Assembly: GCA_947460275.1 (NCBI GenBank)
Contig: CANHHZ010000025.1
Span: 1-14,955, forward strand
Direction: 5' to 3'
Length of the DNA: 14,955 nt
Origin: Sphingobacteriaceae bacterium
GTDB taxonomy: Bacteria > Bacteroidota > Bacteroidia > Sphingobacteriales > Sphingobacteriaceae
Shown here piece after piece: positions 1 through 4,974 of this stretch (the first letter of the stretch is position 1; each line of letters opens with the position of its first letter). The position numbers and the translations under genes are program-made. The notes under the pieces were generated by a model, which saw nothing but the letters and a program-made list of their open reading frames with translations, made no database searches and was not told the origin of the DNA.

Positions 1-29
1 AAACGTCTCAATTTGAGGCGTTTTTTTTT
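1..29 (+). terminator. Rho-independent terminator of an unseen upstream gene
   Basis: A 10-bp stem (arms 1-10 and 14-23, one G-U wobble) closes a 3-nt loop and runs into nine T residues (21-29). The orientation of the T tract says it ends a + strand transcript that begins left of the window. In Bacteroidota the gene before this recombinase is commonly rpsU (bS21), but that gene is not visible here. Confidence 0.85.
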
Positions 30-38
30 GAAAAAATT

Positions 39-67
39 TTTGCATTTATTATTTTTTGGTATATTCA
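39..67 (+). promoter_or_regulatory. Possible Bacteroidota-type promoter for xerC-raiA
   Basis: TTTG at 39-42 and TATATTCA at 60-67 resemble the Bacteroidota -33 (TTG) and -7 (TAnnTTTG) boxes, with 17 nt between them. The -7 box departs from consensus at its last two bases, and the area is a low-complexity A/T stretch, so a chance match is possible. Its place just after a terminator and 30 nt before the recombinase start supports the call. Confidence 0.4.
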
Positions 68-96
68 CCATGTGCATCCATTAGCAAATCTTGCCT

Positions 97-981
97 ATGC
101 TTATTAGTGGTTTTTTAGCTTATTTACAAAACGAAAAAAGATATTCGCCGCATACAATTACTGCCTATAAAAATGATTTAGCTCAGTTTAGCCTGTTTTT
201 ACAAAATCATTTCAAAATCGATTTTATTGTTGTAGAACCTGCTCATGTACGTAGTTTCATGGTGTCGCTCTTGGAAAATAAAGTTCGGGAAAACGCAATT
301 GGCCGTAAAATATCTACACTGCGTAGCTTTTATAAATATCTACTTCGTGAAAAGCAGCTCCAAAAAAATCCAATGTCTTTGATTAAGGCTCCGAAAGTGC
401 CAAAGCGTTTACCAGTTTTTATTGAAGAGACCAAAATGAATGCCTTATTGGATCACGATGAAATTTTTAATGACAGTTTTTCTTCTCAAAGAGATCGAAT
501 GGTGTTGGAAATTCTTTTTGGTACTGGTATTCGTTTAGCGGAACTACTAAAGCTAAAAGATACGGATATTAATATTTACGAAGGAACTATCAAGGTAATG
601 GGTAAAAGGAGTAAAGAACGAATTATTCCAATACACTCCACTTTGCTCGAACAATTAAAGGCTTACTTGGTTTTAAAGGCAGCGCAAAGTTTTGCCGGTA
701 AAAGTGATTATATAGTAGTAACCAATACTGGTGGTGCAGCTTACCCTAAACTAATTTATCGTATTGTTCATCATTATTTGTCATTGATATCAACTCAAGT
801 TAAAAAGAGCCCACATATTTTAAGGCACTCTTTTGCCACTAGTTTGCTCAACAATGGCGCCGATTTAAATGCCATAAAAGAGCTTTTGGGACATGCCAAT
901 TTGGCTGCAACACAAGTGTATACCCATAATTCAGTAGCACGTCTAAAATCTATTTATAAACAAGCCCATCCAAAGGCATAA
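97..981 (+). CDS. xerC: Tyrosine site-specific recombinase, XerC/XerD type
   Basis: A tyrosine recombinase that, by family knowledge, acts in resolving chromosome dimers at dif sites with a partner Xer protein. The N-terminal SAM-like DNA-binding domain covers about residues 1-85 (FLAYLQNEKRYSPHTI is typical) and the catalytic domain about 105-294. Counted from ATG 97, the full catalytic set is visible: R146 (GTGIRLAEL), K170 (GKRSK), H240 and R243 (HILRH), H266 (LGHANL) and the nucleophile Y275 (VYTH). The 294-aa length is normal for Xer proteins. I chose ATG 97 because the family usually opens with an M-L-I-x-x-F-L pattern; an in-frame TTG at 91 would add two residues. There is no Shine-Dalgarno. 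The stop is followed 14 nt later by raiA, so the two are probably co-transcribed. Whether it is the XerC or XerD partner cannot be told from sequence alone. The setting is a core locus, so it is not a mobile-element integrase. Confidence 0.9.
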   Translation: MLISGFLAYLQNEKRYSPHTITAYKNDLAQFSLFLQNHFKIDFIVVEPAHVRSFMVSLLENKVRENAIGRKISTLRSFYKYLLREKQLQKNPMSLIKAPKVPKRLPVFIEETKMNALLDHDEIFNDSFSSQRDRMVLEILFGTGIRLAELLKLKDTDINIYEGTIKVMGKRSKERIIPIHSTLLEQLKAYLVLKAAQSFAGKSDYIVVTNTGGAAYPKLIYRIVHHYLSLISTQVKKSPHILRHSFATSLLNNGADLNAIKELLGHANLAATQVYTHNSVARLKSIYKQAHPKA

Positions 982-985
982 AAAA

Positions 986-991
986 AGGAGG
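986..991 (+). promoter_or_regulatory. Perfect Shine-Dalgarno AGGAGG before raiA
   Basis: AGGAGG lies 4 nt before the raiA ATG, within the longer AAGGAGG. It is fully complementary to the anti-Shine-Dalgarno core at the 16S rRNA 3' end. No other gene in this window has a comparable site, and Bacteroidota as a group rarely use one. It fixes the raiA start at 996 and may serve regulation (see findings). Confidence 0.85.
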
Positions 992-995
992 AAAA

Positions 996-1343
996 ATGAA
1001 AATCAGTGTACAGTCAATCCATTTCAATGCAGACAAAAAATTATTAGAATTTATTCAAAAGAGAGTTGATAAGTTAGATTTATTTTTTGACCAGATCACT
1101 AGTGGGGAAGTTTATTTGAAGTTAGAGAATGTAGAAGATGAAGCCAATAAAATTTCCGAAATTAAATTGTTAGTTCCTGGATGCACGTTTTTTGCCAAAG
1201 AACAGTGTAAATCTTTTGAAGAGGCTACCGATTTGGCTATAGAATCCTTAAAAAAACAAATTGCCAAGCATAAAGAAAAAACACGTGCCAAGTTAAGCGA
1301 GCACAAAGCATTGTTAAATGAAAACGAAGTGACTGATTATTAA
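996..1343 (+). CDS. raiA: Ribosome hibernation-promoting factor, short HPF/RaiA (YfiA) family
   Basis: A small cytosolic protein that, by family knowledge, binds the decoding centre and mRNA channel of the 30S subunit and keeps ribosomes inactive in stationary phase or stress. The 115-aa protein opens with a beta strand (MKISVQSIHFNADKKLLEF) and shows the beta-alpha-beta-beta-beta-alpha order of the family. Helix one lies near residues 14-28, and the last helix carries a basic run (KKQIAKHKEKTRAK, about residues 86-99). It is the short form: the C-terminal dimerisation domain of long HPFs (about 180 aa) is absent. A near-ideal Shine-Dalgarno precedes it, unlike every neighbour. It follows xerC by 14 nt and is closed by a strong terminator, so it is the last gene of its transcript. 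It could equally be named hpf. Confidence 0.9.
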   Translation: MKISVQSIHFNADKKLLEFIQKRVDKLDLFFDQITSGEVYLKLENVEDEANKISEIKLLVPGCTFFAKEQCKSFEEATDLAIESLKKQIAKHKEKTRAKLSEHKALLNENEVTDY

Positions 1344-1373
1344 GGTTATATTTCCGATATCTATAAATAACTA

Positions 1374-1406
1374 TTTAGCGGGCTATAACCCGCCAAATTT
1401 TTTTTT
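1374..1406 (+). terminator. Rho-independent terminator after raiA
   Basis: GCGGG (1378-1382) pairs with CCCGC (1389-1393) around a 6-nt loop. Flanking TTT/AAA extends the stem past one mismatch, and nine T residues follow (1398-1406). It ends the xerC-raiA transcript and separates it from the tRNA operon. Confidence 0.88.
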
Positions 1407-1418
1407 AAAATAAATTTT

Positions 1419-1445
1419 TTTGAAAGATTTATTTGTGTAGATTTG
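1419..1445 (+). promoter_or_regulatory. Bacteroidota-type promoter of the tRNA cluster
   Basis: TAGATTTG (1438-1445) matches the TAnnTTTG -7 box exactly and is followed by CA, as is common in this phylum. The best upstream TTTG ends at 1422, leaving 15 nt, which is shorter than the usual 17-23. Initiation would fall near 1450, giving about 95 nt of leader before the first tRNA. The position between a terminator and a tRNA cluster fits. Confidence 0.6.
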
Positions 1446-1505
1446 CATTCCATTTGAGAAAGGGCGTTGGCCAGTTCAGAAATGTTTGTTCTGTGAAAGT
1501 TTAAT

Positions 1506-1534
1506 TTTGATATCAAACTAACTCAAGTAGTTAG
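1506..1534 (+). repeat. Two small palindromes in the leader of the tRNA operon
   Basis: TTTGATATCAAA (1506-1517) is a perfect 12-nt palindrome. It is followed at once by CTAACT (1518-1523) and AGTTAG (1529-1534), a 6-bp hairpin with a 5-nt loop. They sit 12 nt before tRNA-Thr and could fold in the precursor RNA or bind a dimeric protein. In A/T-rich DNA such short palindromes also arise by chance. I see no other feature in the rest of the 1446-1545 leader. Confidence 0.35.
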
Positions 1535-1545
1535 ATAAGATATAA

Positions 1546-1618
<73 letters not shown>

Positions 1619-1659
1619 CTTTTAGTTTTAAGGTTTAGTTATAAATTTAAAATTAAAAG
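1619..1659 (+). repeat. Inverted repeat filling the tRNA-Thr/tRNA-Tyr spacer
   Basis: Arms 1619-1631 and 1647-1659 pair over 13 bp with one G-T wobble and leave a 15-nt loop. The arms abut the 3' end of tRNA-Thr and stop 2 nt before tRNA-Tyr, so the element occupies the whole spacer. The composition is almost pure A/T, so part of the pairing may be trivial. It could guide tRNA processing or be a small repeated element. Confidence 0.45.
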
Positions 1660-1661
1660 CG

Positions 1662-1747
1662 GGGGAGATTCCAGAGCGGCCAAATGGGACAGACTGTAAC
1701 TCTGTTATCGCAAGATTTCGAAGGTTCGAATCCTTCTCTCCCCACCA
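1662..1747 (+). tRNA. tRNA-Tyr, anticodon GTA
   Basis: A class II tRNA with a long variable arm (about 1706-1719). The acceptor is GGGGAGA/TCTCCCC and the anticodon stem is ACAGA/TCTGT. The loop CTGTAAC places GTA at 1696-1698, and the T arm is GAAGG-TTCGAAT-CCTTC. Discriminator A (1744) is followed by an encoded CCA (1745-1747). It is the only tRNA in the window with a genomic CCA. Confidence 0.95.
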
Positions 1748-1750
1748 ATT

Positions 1751-1820
1751 AGTTAACAGTTTCTAGTTAACAGTTGTCAGTTAAATTAACTGGAAACTGA
1801 AATTTGGAAACGGAAACTAA
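1751..1820 (+). repeat. Heptad-phased inverted repeat in the tRNA-Tyr/tRNA-Gly spacer
   Basis: Five tandem 7-nt units of form AGTTNNN run from 1751 to 1785 (AGTTAAC, AGTTTCT, AGTTAAC, AGTTGTC, AGTTAAA). Units of the opposite sense follow (TTAACTG, GAAACTG, AAATTTG, GAAACGG, AAACTAA). Arms 1757-1770 and 1786-1799 pair over 14 bp with one wobble around a 15-nt loop. The element fills the spacer almost exactly. It is not an IS end or a CRISPR, because the units are too short and have no spacers. Confidence 0.65.
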
Positions 1821-1823
1821 AAA

Positions 1824-1896
1824 GCGGAAGTAGCTCAGTTGGTAGAGCGATAGCCTTCCAAGCTATAGGTCGCGAGTTCGAACCTCGTCTTCCGCT
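1824..1896 (+). tRNA. tRNA-Gly, anticodon TCC
   Basis: A full cloverleaf: acceptor GCGGAAG/CTTCCGC, anticodon stem ATAGC/GCTAT, loop CTTCCAA with TCC at 1857-1859, and T arm GCGAG-TTCGAAC-CTCGT. It reads GGA and, by wobble, other GGN codons. The discriminator is T and no CCA is encoded. Confidence 0.95.
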
Positions 1897-1932
1897 CAAT
1901 GGGCAAGTTAGCAAAGAATGGCTGTTAGGGTT

Positions 1933-1955
1933 TTCTCAATAGCTAAAACTGAGAA
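1933..1955 (+). repeat. Weak inverted repeat in the tRNA-Gly/tRNA-Thr spacer
   Basis: TTCTCA (1933-1938) pairs with TGAGAA (1950-1955) across an 11-nt loop. The right arm lies in AAACTGAGAACTAA, which resembles the right-hand heptads of the 1751-1820 element. It may be a decayed relative, but the evidence is thin. Confidence 0.25.
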
Positions 1956-1962
1956 CTAAAAA

Positions 1963-2034
<72 letters not shown>

Positions 2035-2049
2035 CAAAATAAATGAGTA

Positions 2050-2087
2050 CTTTGTTAGCTGCTTTTAAGCAGTAGACAAGGTTTTTT
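2050..2087 (+). terminator. Terminator-like hairpin between the tRNA cluster and tuf
   Basis: CTGCT (2059-2063) pairs with AGCAG (2068-2072) around TTTA. Outside a TAG/TAG junction (two wobbles flanking an A-A mismatch), CTTTGT (2050-2055) pairs with ACAAGG (2076-2081). Six T residues follow. It could end the tRNA transcript or act as a partial terminator setting read-through into tuf. I found no convincing promoter between it and tuf: 2088-2151 holds only A/T-rich sequence. Confidence 0.6.
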
Positions 2088-2151
2088 GTATTAAAAATTG
2101 TATCAAACAATAAATAAATAAAAAAGTTAACCTACTAATAAGTATAAAAAC

Positions 2152-3339
2152 ATGGCAAAAGAAAAGTTTGACCGCAGTAAGCCGCACTTAAATATCGGCA
2201 CTATCGGTCACGTTGACCACGGTAAAACAACCTTAACAGCAGCTATCACTAAAGTGTTATCTGATGCTGGTTTATCTGAGGCGCGTTCATTTGATTCTAT
2301 TGACTCTGCTCCAGAGGAAAAAGAAAGAGGTATCACAATTAACACAGCTCACGTTGAGTATTCAACAGCTAACCGTCACTACGCACACGTTGACTGTCCA
2401 GGTCACGCGGATTATGTGAAAAACATGGTTACTGGTGCTGCTCAAATGGACGGTGCTATCATCGTTGTAGCGGCCACAGATGGTCCGATGCCACAAACCC
2501 GCGAGCACATTTTGTTGGCTCGTCAGGTAGGTGTGCCTTCATTAGTTGTTTTCATGAACAAAGTTGATATGGTGGATGATCCGGAATTACTAGAACTAGT
2601 AGAGATGGAAGTTCGCGAATTATTATCTTTCTATGAATTCCCTGGTGATGATATCCCTGTGATTCAAGGTTCAGCTCTTGGTGGTTTGAATGGCGATCCG
2701 AAATGGGTAGGCAAAATCATGGAATTGATGGATGCTGTAGATAGCTACATTCCAATTCCTCCACGTTTAACTGAGCTTCCATTCTTAATGCCTGTTGAAG
2801 ACGTATTCTCGATCACTGGTCGTGGTACTGTTGCAACAGGTCGTATCGAGCGTGGTGTAATCAATTCAGGAGATCCAGTAGAGATCCTTGGTATGGGTGC
2901 AGAAAATCTTAAATCAACTGTAACAGGTGTTGAGATGTTCCGTAAAATCCTTGATTATGGTGAAGCTGGTGATAACGTAGGTTTATTGTTACGTGGTATT
3001 GAAAAAACAGATATCCGTCGTGGTATGGTAATTTGTAAACCAGGTTCAGTAACTCCTCACACTGATTTCAAAGCTGAAATCTATGTATTGTCAAAAGCTG
3101 AGGGTGGTCGTCACACGCCATTCTTTAACAAATACCGTCCACAATTCTATTTCCGTACCACAGATGTTACTGGTGAAATTTCACTAGCTGAAGGAACTGA
3201 AATGGTAATGCCAGGTGATAACGTTACAATTACTGTGAAGTTAATTAACGCAATCGCTATGGAAAAAGGTCTACGTTTCGCTATCCGTGAAGGTGGTAGA
3301 ACAGTAGGTGCTGGTCAGGTAACTGAAATATTAGTTTAA
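2152..3339 (+). CDS. tuf: Elongation factor Tu
   Basis: The GTPase that delivers aminoacyl-tRNA to the ribosomal A site. The 395-aa length is standard. Domain I carries G1 GHVDHGKT (residues 19-26), switch I RGITI (59-63), G3 DCPGH (81-85, with the catalytic His at 85), G4 NKVD (136-139) and G5 SAL (174-176). Domain II begins near residue 210 (PVEDVFSITGRGTVATGRIE) and domain III near residue 300, ending in GGRTVGAGQVTEILV. No defect is seen. The ATG at 2152 is the only sensible start (MAKEKFDRSKPH). There is no Shine-Dalgarno and the upstream bases are A-rich, as usual in Bacteroidota. The closest elements are tRNA-Thr upstream, beyond a terminator-like hairpin, and tRNA-Trp downstream. Confidence 0.98.
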   Translation: MAKEKFDRSKPHLNIGTIGHVDHGKTTLTAAITKVLSDAGLSEARSFDSIDSAPEEKERGITINTAHVEYSTANRHYAHVDCPGHADYVKNMVTGAAQMDGAIIVVAATDGPMPQTREHILLARQVGVPSLVVFMNKVDMVDDPELLELVEMEVRELLSFYEFPGDDIPVIQGSALGGLNGDPKWVGKIMELMDAVDSYIPIPPRLTELPFLMPVEDVFSITGRGTVATGRIERGVINSGDPVEILGMGAENLKSTVTGVEMFRKILDYGEAGDNVGLLLRGIEKTDIRRGMVICKPGSVTPHTDFKAEIYVLSKAEGGRHTPFFNKYRPQFYFRTTDVTGEISLAEGTEMVMPGDNVTITVKLINAIAMEKGLRFAIREGGRTVGAGQVTEILV

Positions 3340-3374
3340 TCAAATACCCTTAACAAGGTATAAAAAATAGGATT

Positions 3375-3414
3375 GCAAAGTACTTGAGATAATTTCTTGG
3401 GTACTTTGCTTTCT
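3375..3414 (+). terminator. Hairpin with weak T tract after tuf
   Basis: Arms 3375-3388 and 3396-3409 form a 14-bp stem (nine Watson-Crick pairs at the base, then three G-U pairs and two more pairs) around a 7-nt loop. Only TTTCT follows, so termination may be partial, allowing read-through into tRNA-Trp-secE-nusG. It lies 35 nt past the tuf stop and 5 nt before tRNA-Trp, so it may also aid 5' processing of that tRNA. Confidence 0.6.
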
Positions 3415-3418
3415 AATT

Positions 3419-3489
3419 ACGGGAATAGTTCAATGGTAGAATAGAGGTCTCCAAAACCTTTGATCAGGGTTCGAATCCTTGTTCCCGTG
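3419..3489 (+). tRNA. tRNA-Trp, anticodon CCA
   Basis: A full cloverleaf: acceptor ACGGGAA/TTCCCGT, anticodon stem GAGGT/ACCTT with one G-T pair, and loop CTCCAAA placing CCA at 3451-3453. The T arm is CAGGG-TTCGAAT-CCTTG. Discriminator G is the tryptophan identity base, and no CCA is encoded. It sits between tuf and secE, only 15 nt before the secE start. Confidence 0.95.
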
Positions 3490-3504
3490 CATAAAATTAT
3501 AAAT

Positions 3505-3696
3505 ATGGCTAATGTAGTTCAATTTATCAAAGAATCGTACGAAGAGATGGTCCAAAAGGTTACATGGCCTAGTTGGAGCGAATTGCAAAATTCTGCAGTA
3601 CTTGTTTTAACAGCATCCTTAATAATTGCTCTTGTGGTATTCGCCATGGATAAGGGTGCTTATTATATTTTACAAACTATTTATAATTCACTTTAA
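3505..3696 (+). CDS. secE: Preprotein translocase subunit SecE
   Basis: The small essential inner-membrane subunit that clamps SecY in the SecYEG export channel. The 63-aa form has one membrane segment, as in most bacteria outside the enterics. An amphipathic N-terminal helix (about residues 4-19) leads to the conserved KVTWPSWSEL motif (residues 18-27). A hydrophobic segment follows at about 30-47 (AVLVLTASLIIALVVFAM). ATG 3505 is chosen; the frame is open further left, but only through tRNA-Trp, which is not coding. The leader between the mature tRNA-Trp and this ATG is 15 nt, with no Shine-Dalgarno. nusG starts 13 nt after the stop, so they form a pair. Confidence 0.92.
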   Translation: MANVVQFIKESYEEMVQKVTWPSWSELQNSAVLVLTASLIIALVVFAMDKGAYYILQTIYNSL

Positions 3697-3709
3697 ATAA
3701 TATTACTAG

Positions 3710-4252
3710 ATGAATGATCAGTTAAAATGGTATGTAGTTAGAGCTGTAAGTGGTAAAGAGAAGAAGGTAAAACAGTATATCGATTCTGAAATTAGCCGTT
3801 TAGGTTTTTCTCATCTGGTTCCTCAGGTATTGATCCCTATGGAGAAATACTACCAAATGAAAGAAGGAAAAAAAATTGCTAAAGAACGCAACTTTTACCC
3901 TGGTTATGTTTTAATTGAAGCTGCTTTAGATGGCGAGTTAGAACACATAATCAAAGCAGTAAATAGTGTAATAGGTTTTTTGGGCGATAAAGCTGGTAAT
4001 CCAATACCAATGCGCCAGGCAGAAGTTAACCGTATTTTAGGTAAGGTTGATGAAATGAGCCAACAAAGCGAAACCATGAATGTATCTTACTTTGTAGGTG
4101 AAAACGTGAAAGTAATGGATGGTCCTTTTAATGGTTTTACCGGAGTTATCGAAGAGGTGAACGAGGAGAAGAAAAAATTAAAAGTTATGGTTAAAATATT
4201 TGGTCGTAAAACACCACTTGAGCTTAACTATATGCAAGTAGAAAAAGAGTAA
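3710..4252 (+). CDS. nusG: Transcription termination/antitermination protein NusG
   Basis: A universal elongation factor. By family knowledge, its N-terminal domain binds the RNA polymerase clamp and its KOW domain contacts Rho or ribosomal protein uS10. The 180-aa protein has an NGN domain at about residues 5-115 (KWYVVRAVSGKEKKV; NFYPGYVLIE at 61-70) and a KOW domain at about 128-180 (VKVMDGPFNGFTGVIEEV, ending VEKE). Length and motifs are those of housekeeping NusG, not the specialised UpxY-type paralogues of Bacteroides. ATG 3710 has no Shine-Dalgarno. It is preceded closely by secE and followed by a strong terminator, so it ends its transcript. Its target, RNA polymerase beta', is encoded downstream in this window. 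Confidence 0.96.
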   Translation: MNDQLKWYVVRAVSGKEKKVKQYIDSEISRLGFSHLVPQVLIPMEKYYQMKEGKKIAKERNFYPGYVLIEAALDGELEHIIKAVNSVIGFLGDKAGNPIPMRQAEVNRILGKVDEMSQQSETMNVSYFVGENVKVMDGPFNGFTGVIEEVNEEKKKLKVMVKIFGRKTPLELNYMQVEKE

Positions 4253-4272
4253 TTGTCTACGTCAATATTTTT

Positions 4273-4310
4273 AAAGAGTTGCCCAAAAGGCAACTCTTTT
4301 TGTTTTGTTT
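4273..4310 (+). terminator. Strong Rho-independent terminator after nusG
   Basis: A perfect 11-bp stem (4273-4283 with 4289-4299) closes a CAAAA loop and continues into a T-rich tract (TTTTTGTTTTGTTT). It separates secE-nusG from the ribosomal protein operon. The 4311-4381 stretch beyond it is A/T-rich with no further feature. Confidence 0.92.
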
Positions 4311-4381
4311 TTACTTTATTCTACTTAAATAATAACGAAAACTTAGATGTAGGATAAATAAAAATTATTTTACATAATTTG

Positions 4382-4412
4382 TTGTAATACTGCTAGATAA
4401 TTTTTATCTTTG
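4382..4412 (+). promoter_or_regulatory. Bacteroidota promoter of the rplKAJL-rpoBC operon
   Basis: TATCTTTG (4405-4412) matches TAnnTTTG exactly and is followed by CA. A TTG at 4382-4384 lies 20 nt upstream, within the normal 17-23 range; an overlapping TTTG at 4378-4381 is also present. It follows a strong terminator and precedes rplK by about 95 nt. It is the best promoter in the window, and I found no comparable one between it and the right edge. Confidence 0.8.
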
Positions 4413-4416
4413 CAGT

Positions 4417-4445
4417 CCTTTTTGCTTATAGACTAAGTCAAAAGG
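4417..4445 (+). promoter_or_regulatory. 5'-terminal hairpin in the rplK leader; possible uL1 site
   Basis: CCTTTT (4417-4422) pairs with AAAAGG (4440-4445). After a T/C mismatch and a G-T pair, CTTA (4425-4428) pairs with TAAG (4434-4437) around TAGAC. With initiation expected near 4416-4419, the stem would form the very 5' end of the mRNA. Such a structure can protect mRNA, and uL1 is known to repress the L11 operon by binding a leader helix with an internal loop. The match to a uL1 site was not tested. Confidence 0.4.
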
Positions 4446-4506
4446 AACCAAAATGTTACATGCTTCCAATATTTAACATTGAGTATTACAATTAACAAAT
4501 CAGAAA

Positions 4507-4950
4507 ATGGCAAAAGAAGTCGGTGCACTTGTTAAATTACAGATCAAAGGCGGAGCCGCAAATCCATCACCACCAGTAGGTCCTGCATTGGGAGCTAAAG
4601 GTGTGAATATCATGGAGTTTTGCAAGCAATTCAACGCTCGTACCCAAGATAAGCCAGGTAAAGTATTACCAGTTGTGATTACTGTATATGTGGACAAGTC
4701 TTTCGAATTCATCATCAAAACCCCTCCAGTGGCTATCCAATTGTTGGATGCTACAAAATTAACGAGTGGTTCTGCTGAGCCCAACCGTAAAAAAGTTGGT
4801 TCGGTGACTTGGGATCAAGTTAAGTCAATTGCTGAAGATAAGATGACGGATTTAAATGCCTTCACTATCGAATCTGCTATGAAAATGGTAGCAGGTACAG
4901 CACGCAGTATGGGAATTACCGTTAGCGGTGATGCACCCTGGACAAATTAA
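4507..4950 (+). CDS. rplK: 50S ribosomal protein uL11
   Basis: Binds the GTPase-associated centre of 23S rRNA and, with uL10, forms the base of the ribosomal stalk; it is also the sensor arm for RelA-type stringent enzymes. The 147-aa protein is of normal length. The N-terminal domain holds the proline-rich signature PSPPVGPALGAKGVNIMEF (residues 20-38). The rRNA-binding C-terminal domain runs from about residue 71 (KTPPVAIQLL) to the end, with VGSVTWDQVKSIAEDK as a clear family stretch. ATG 4507 has no Shine-Dalgarno. It is the first gene of the operon; rplA follows after 24 nt. Autogenous control by uL1 is likely by analogy, and a leader hairpin at 4417-4445 is a candidate target. Confidence 0.97.
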   Translation: MAKEVGALVKLQIKGGAANPSPPVGPALGAKGVNIMEFCKQFNARTQDKPGKVLPVVITVYVDKSFEFIIKTPPVAIQLLDATKLTSGSAEPNRKKVGSVTWDQVKSIAEDKMTDLNAFTIESAMKMVAGTARSMGITVSGDAPWTN

Positions 4951-4974
4951 TTAACAAAAAAACAGTTTACAACA

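Noticed and set aside
1446..1545. A riboswitch or T-box in the leader of the tRNA operon
   Set aside because: No T-box sequence, specifier loop or terminator/antiterminator pair is visible. Only short palindromes are present, and T-boxes control mRNAs rather than tRNA operons.
1751..1820. Heptad repeats read as a CRISPR array or IS terminal repeats
   Set aside because: Units are 7 nt with no unique spacers, there is no transposase or cas gene, and no target duplication is evident.
3368..3375. TAGGATTG as a -7 promoter box for tRNA-Trp-secE-nusG
   Set aside because: It differs from TAnnTTTG at one base, lacks a TTG at the right distance, and initiation would fall inside the post-tuf hairpin.
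3460..3504. A longer SecE reading frame starting at a TTG inside tRNA-Trp
   Set aside because: The extra residues would be translated from the tRNA gene itself and do not resemble SecE. ATG 3505 gives the expected 63-aa protein.
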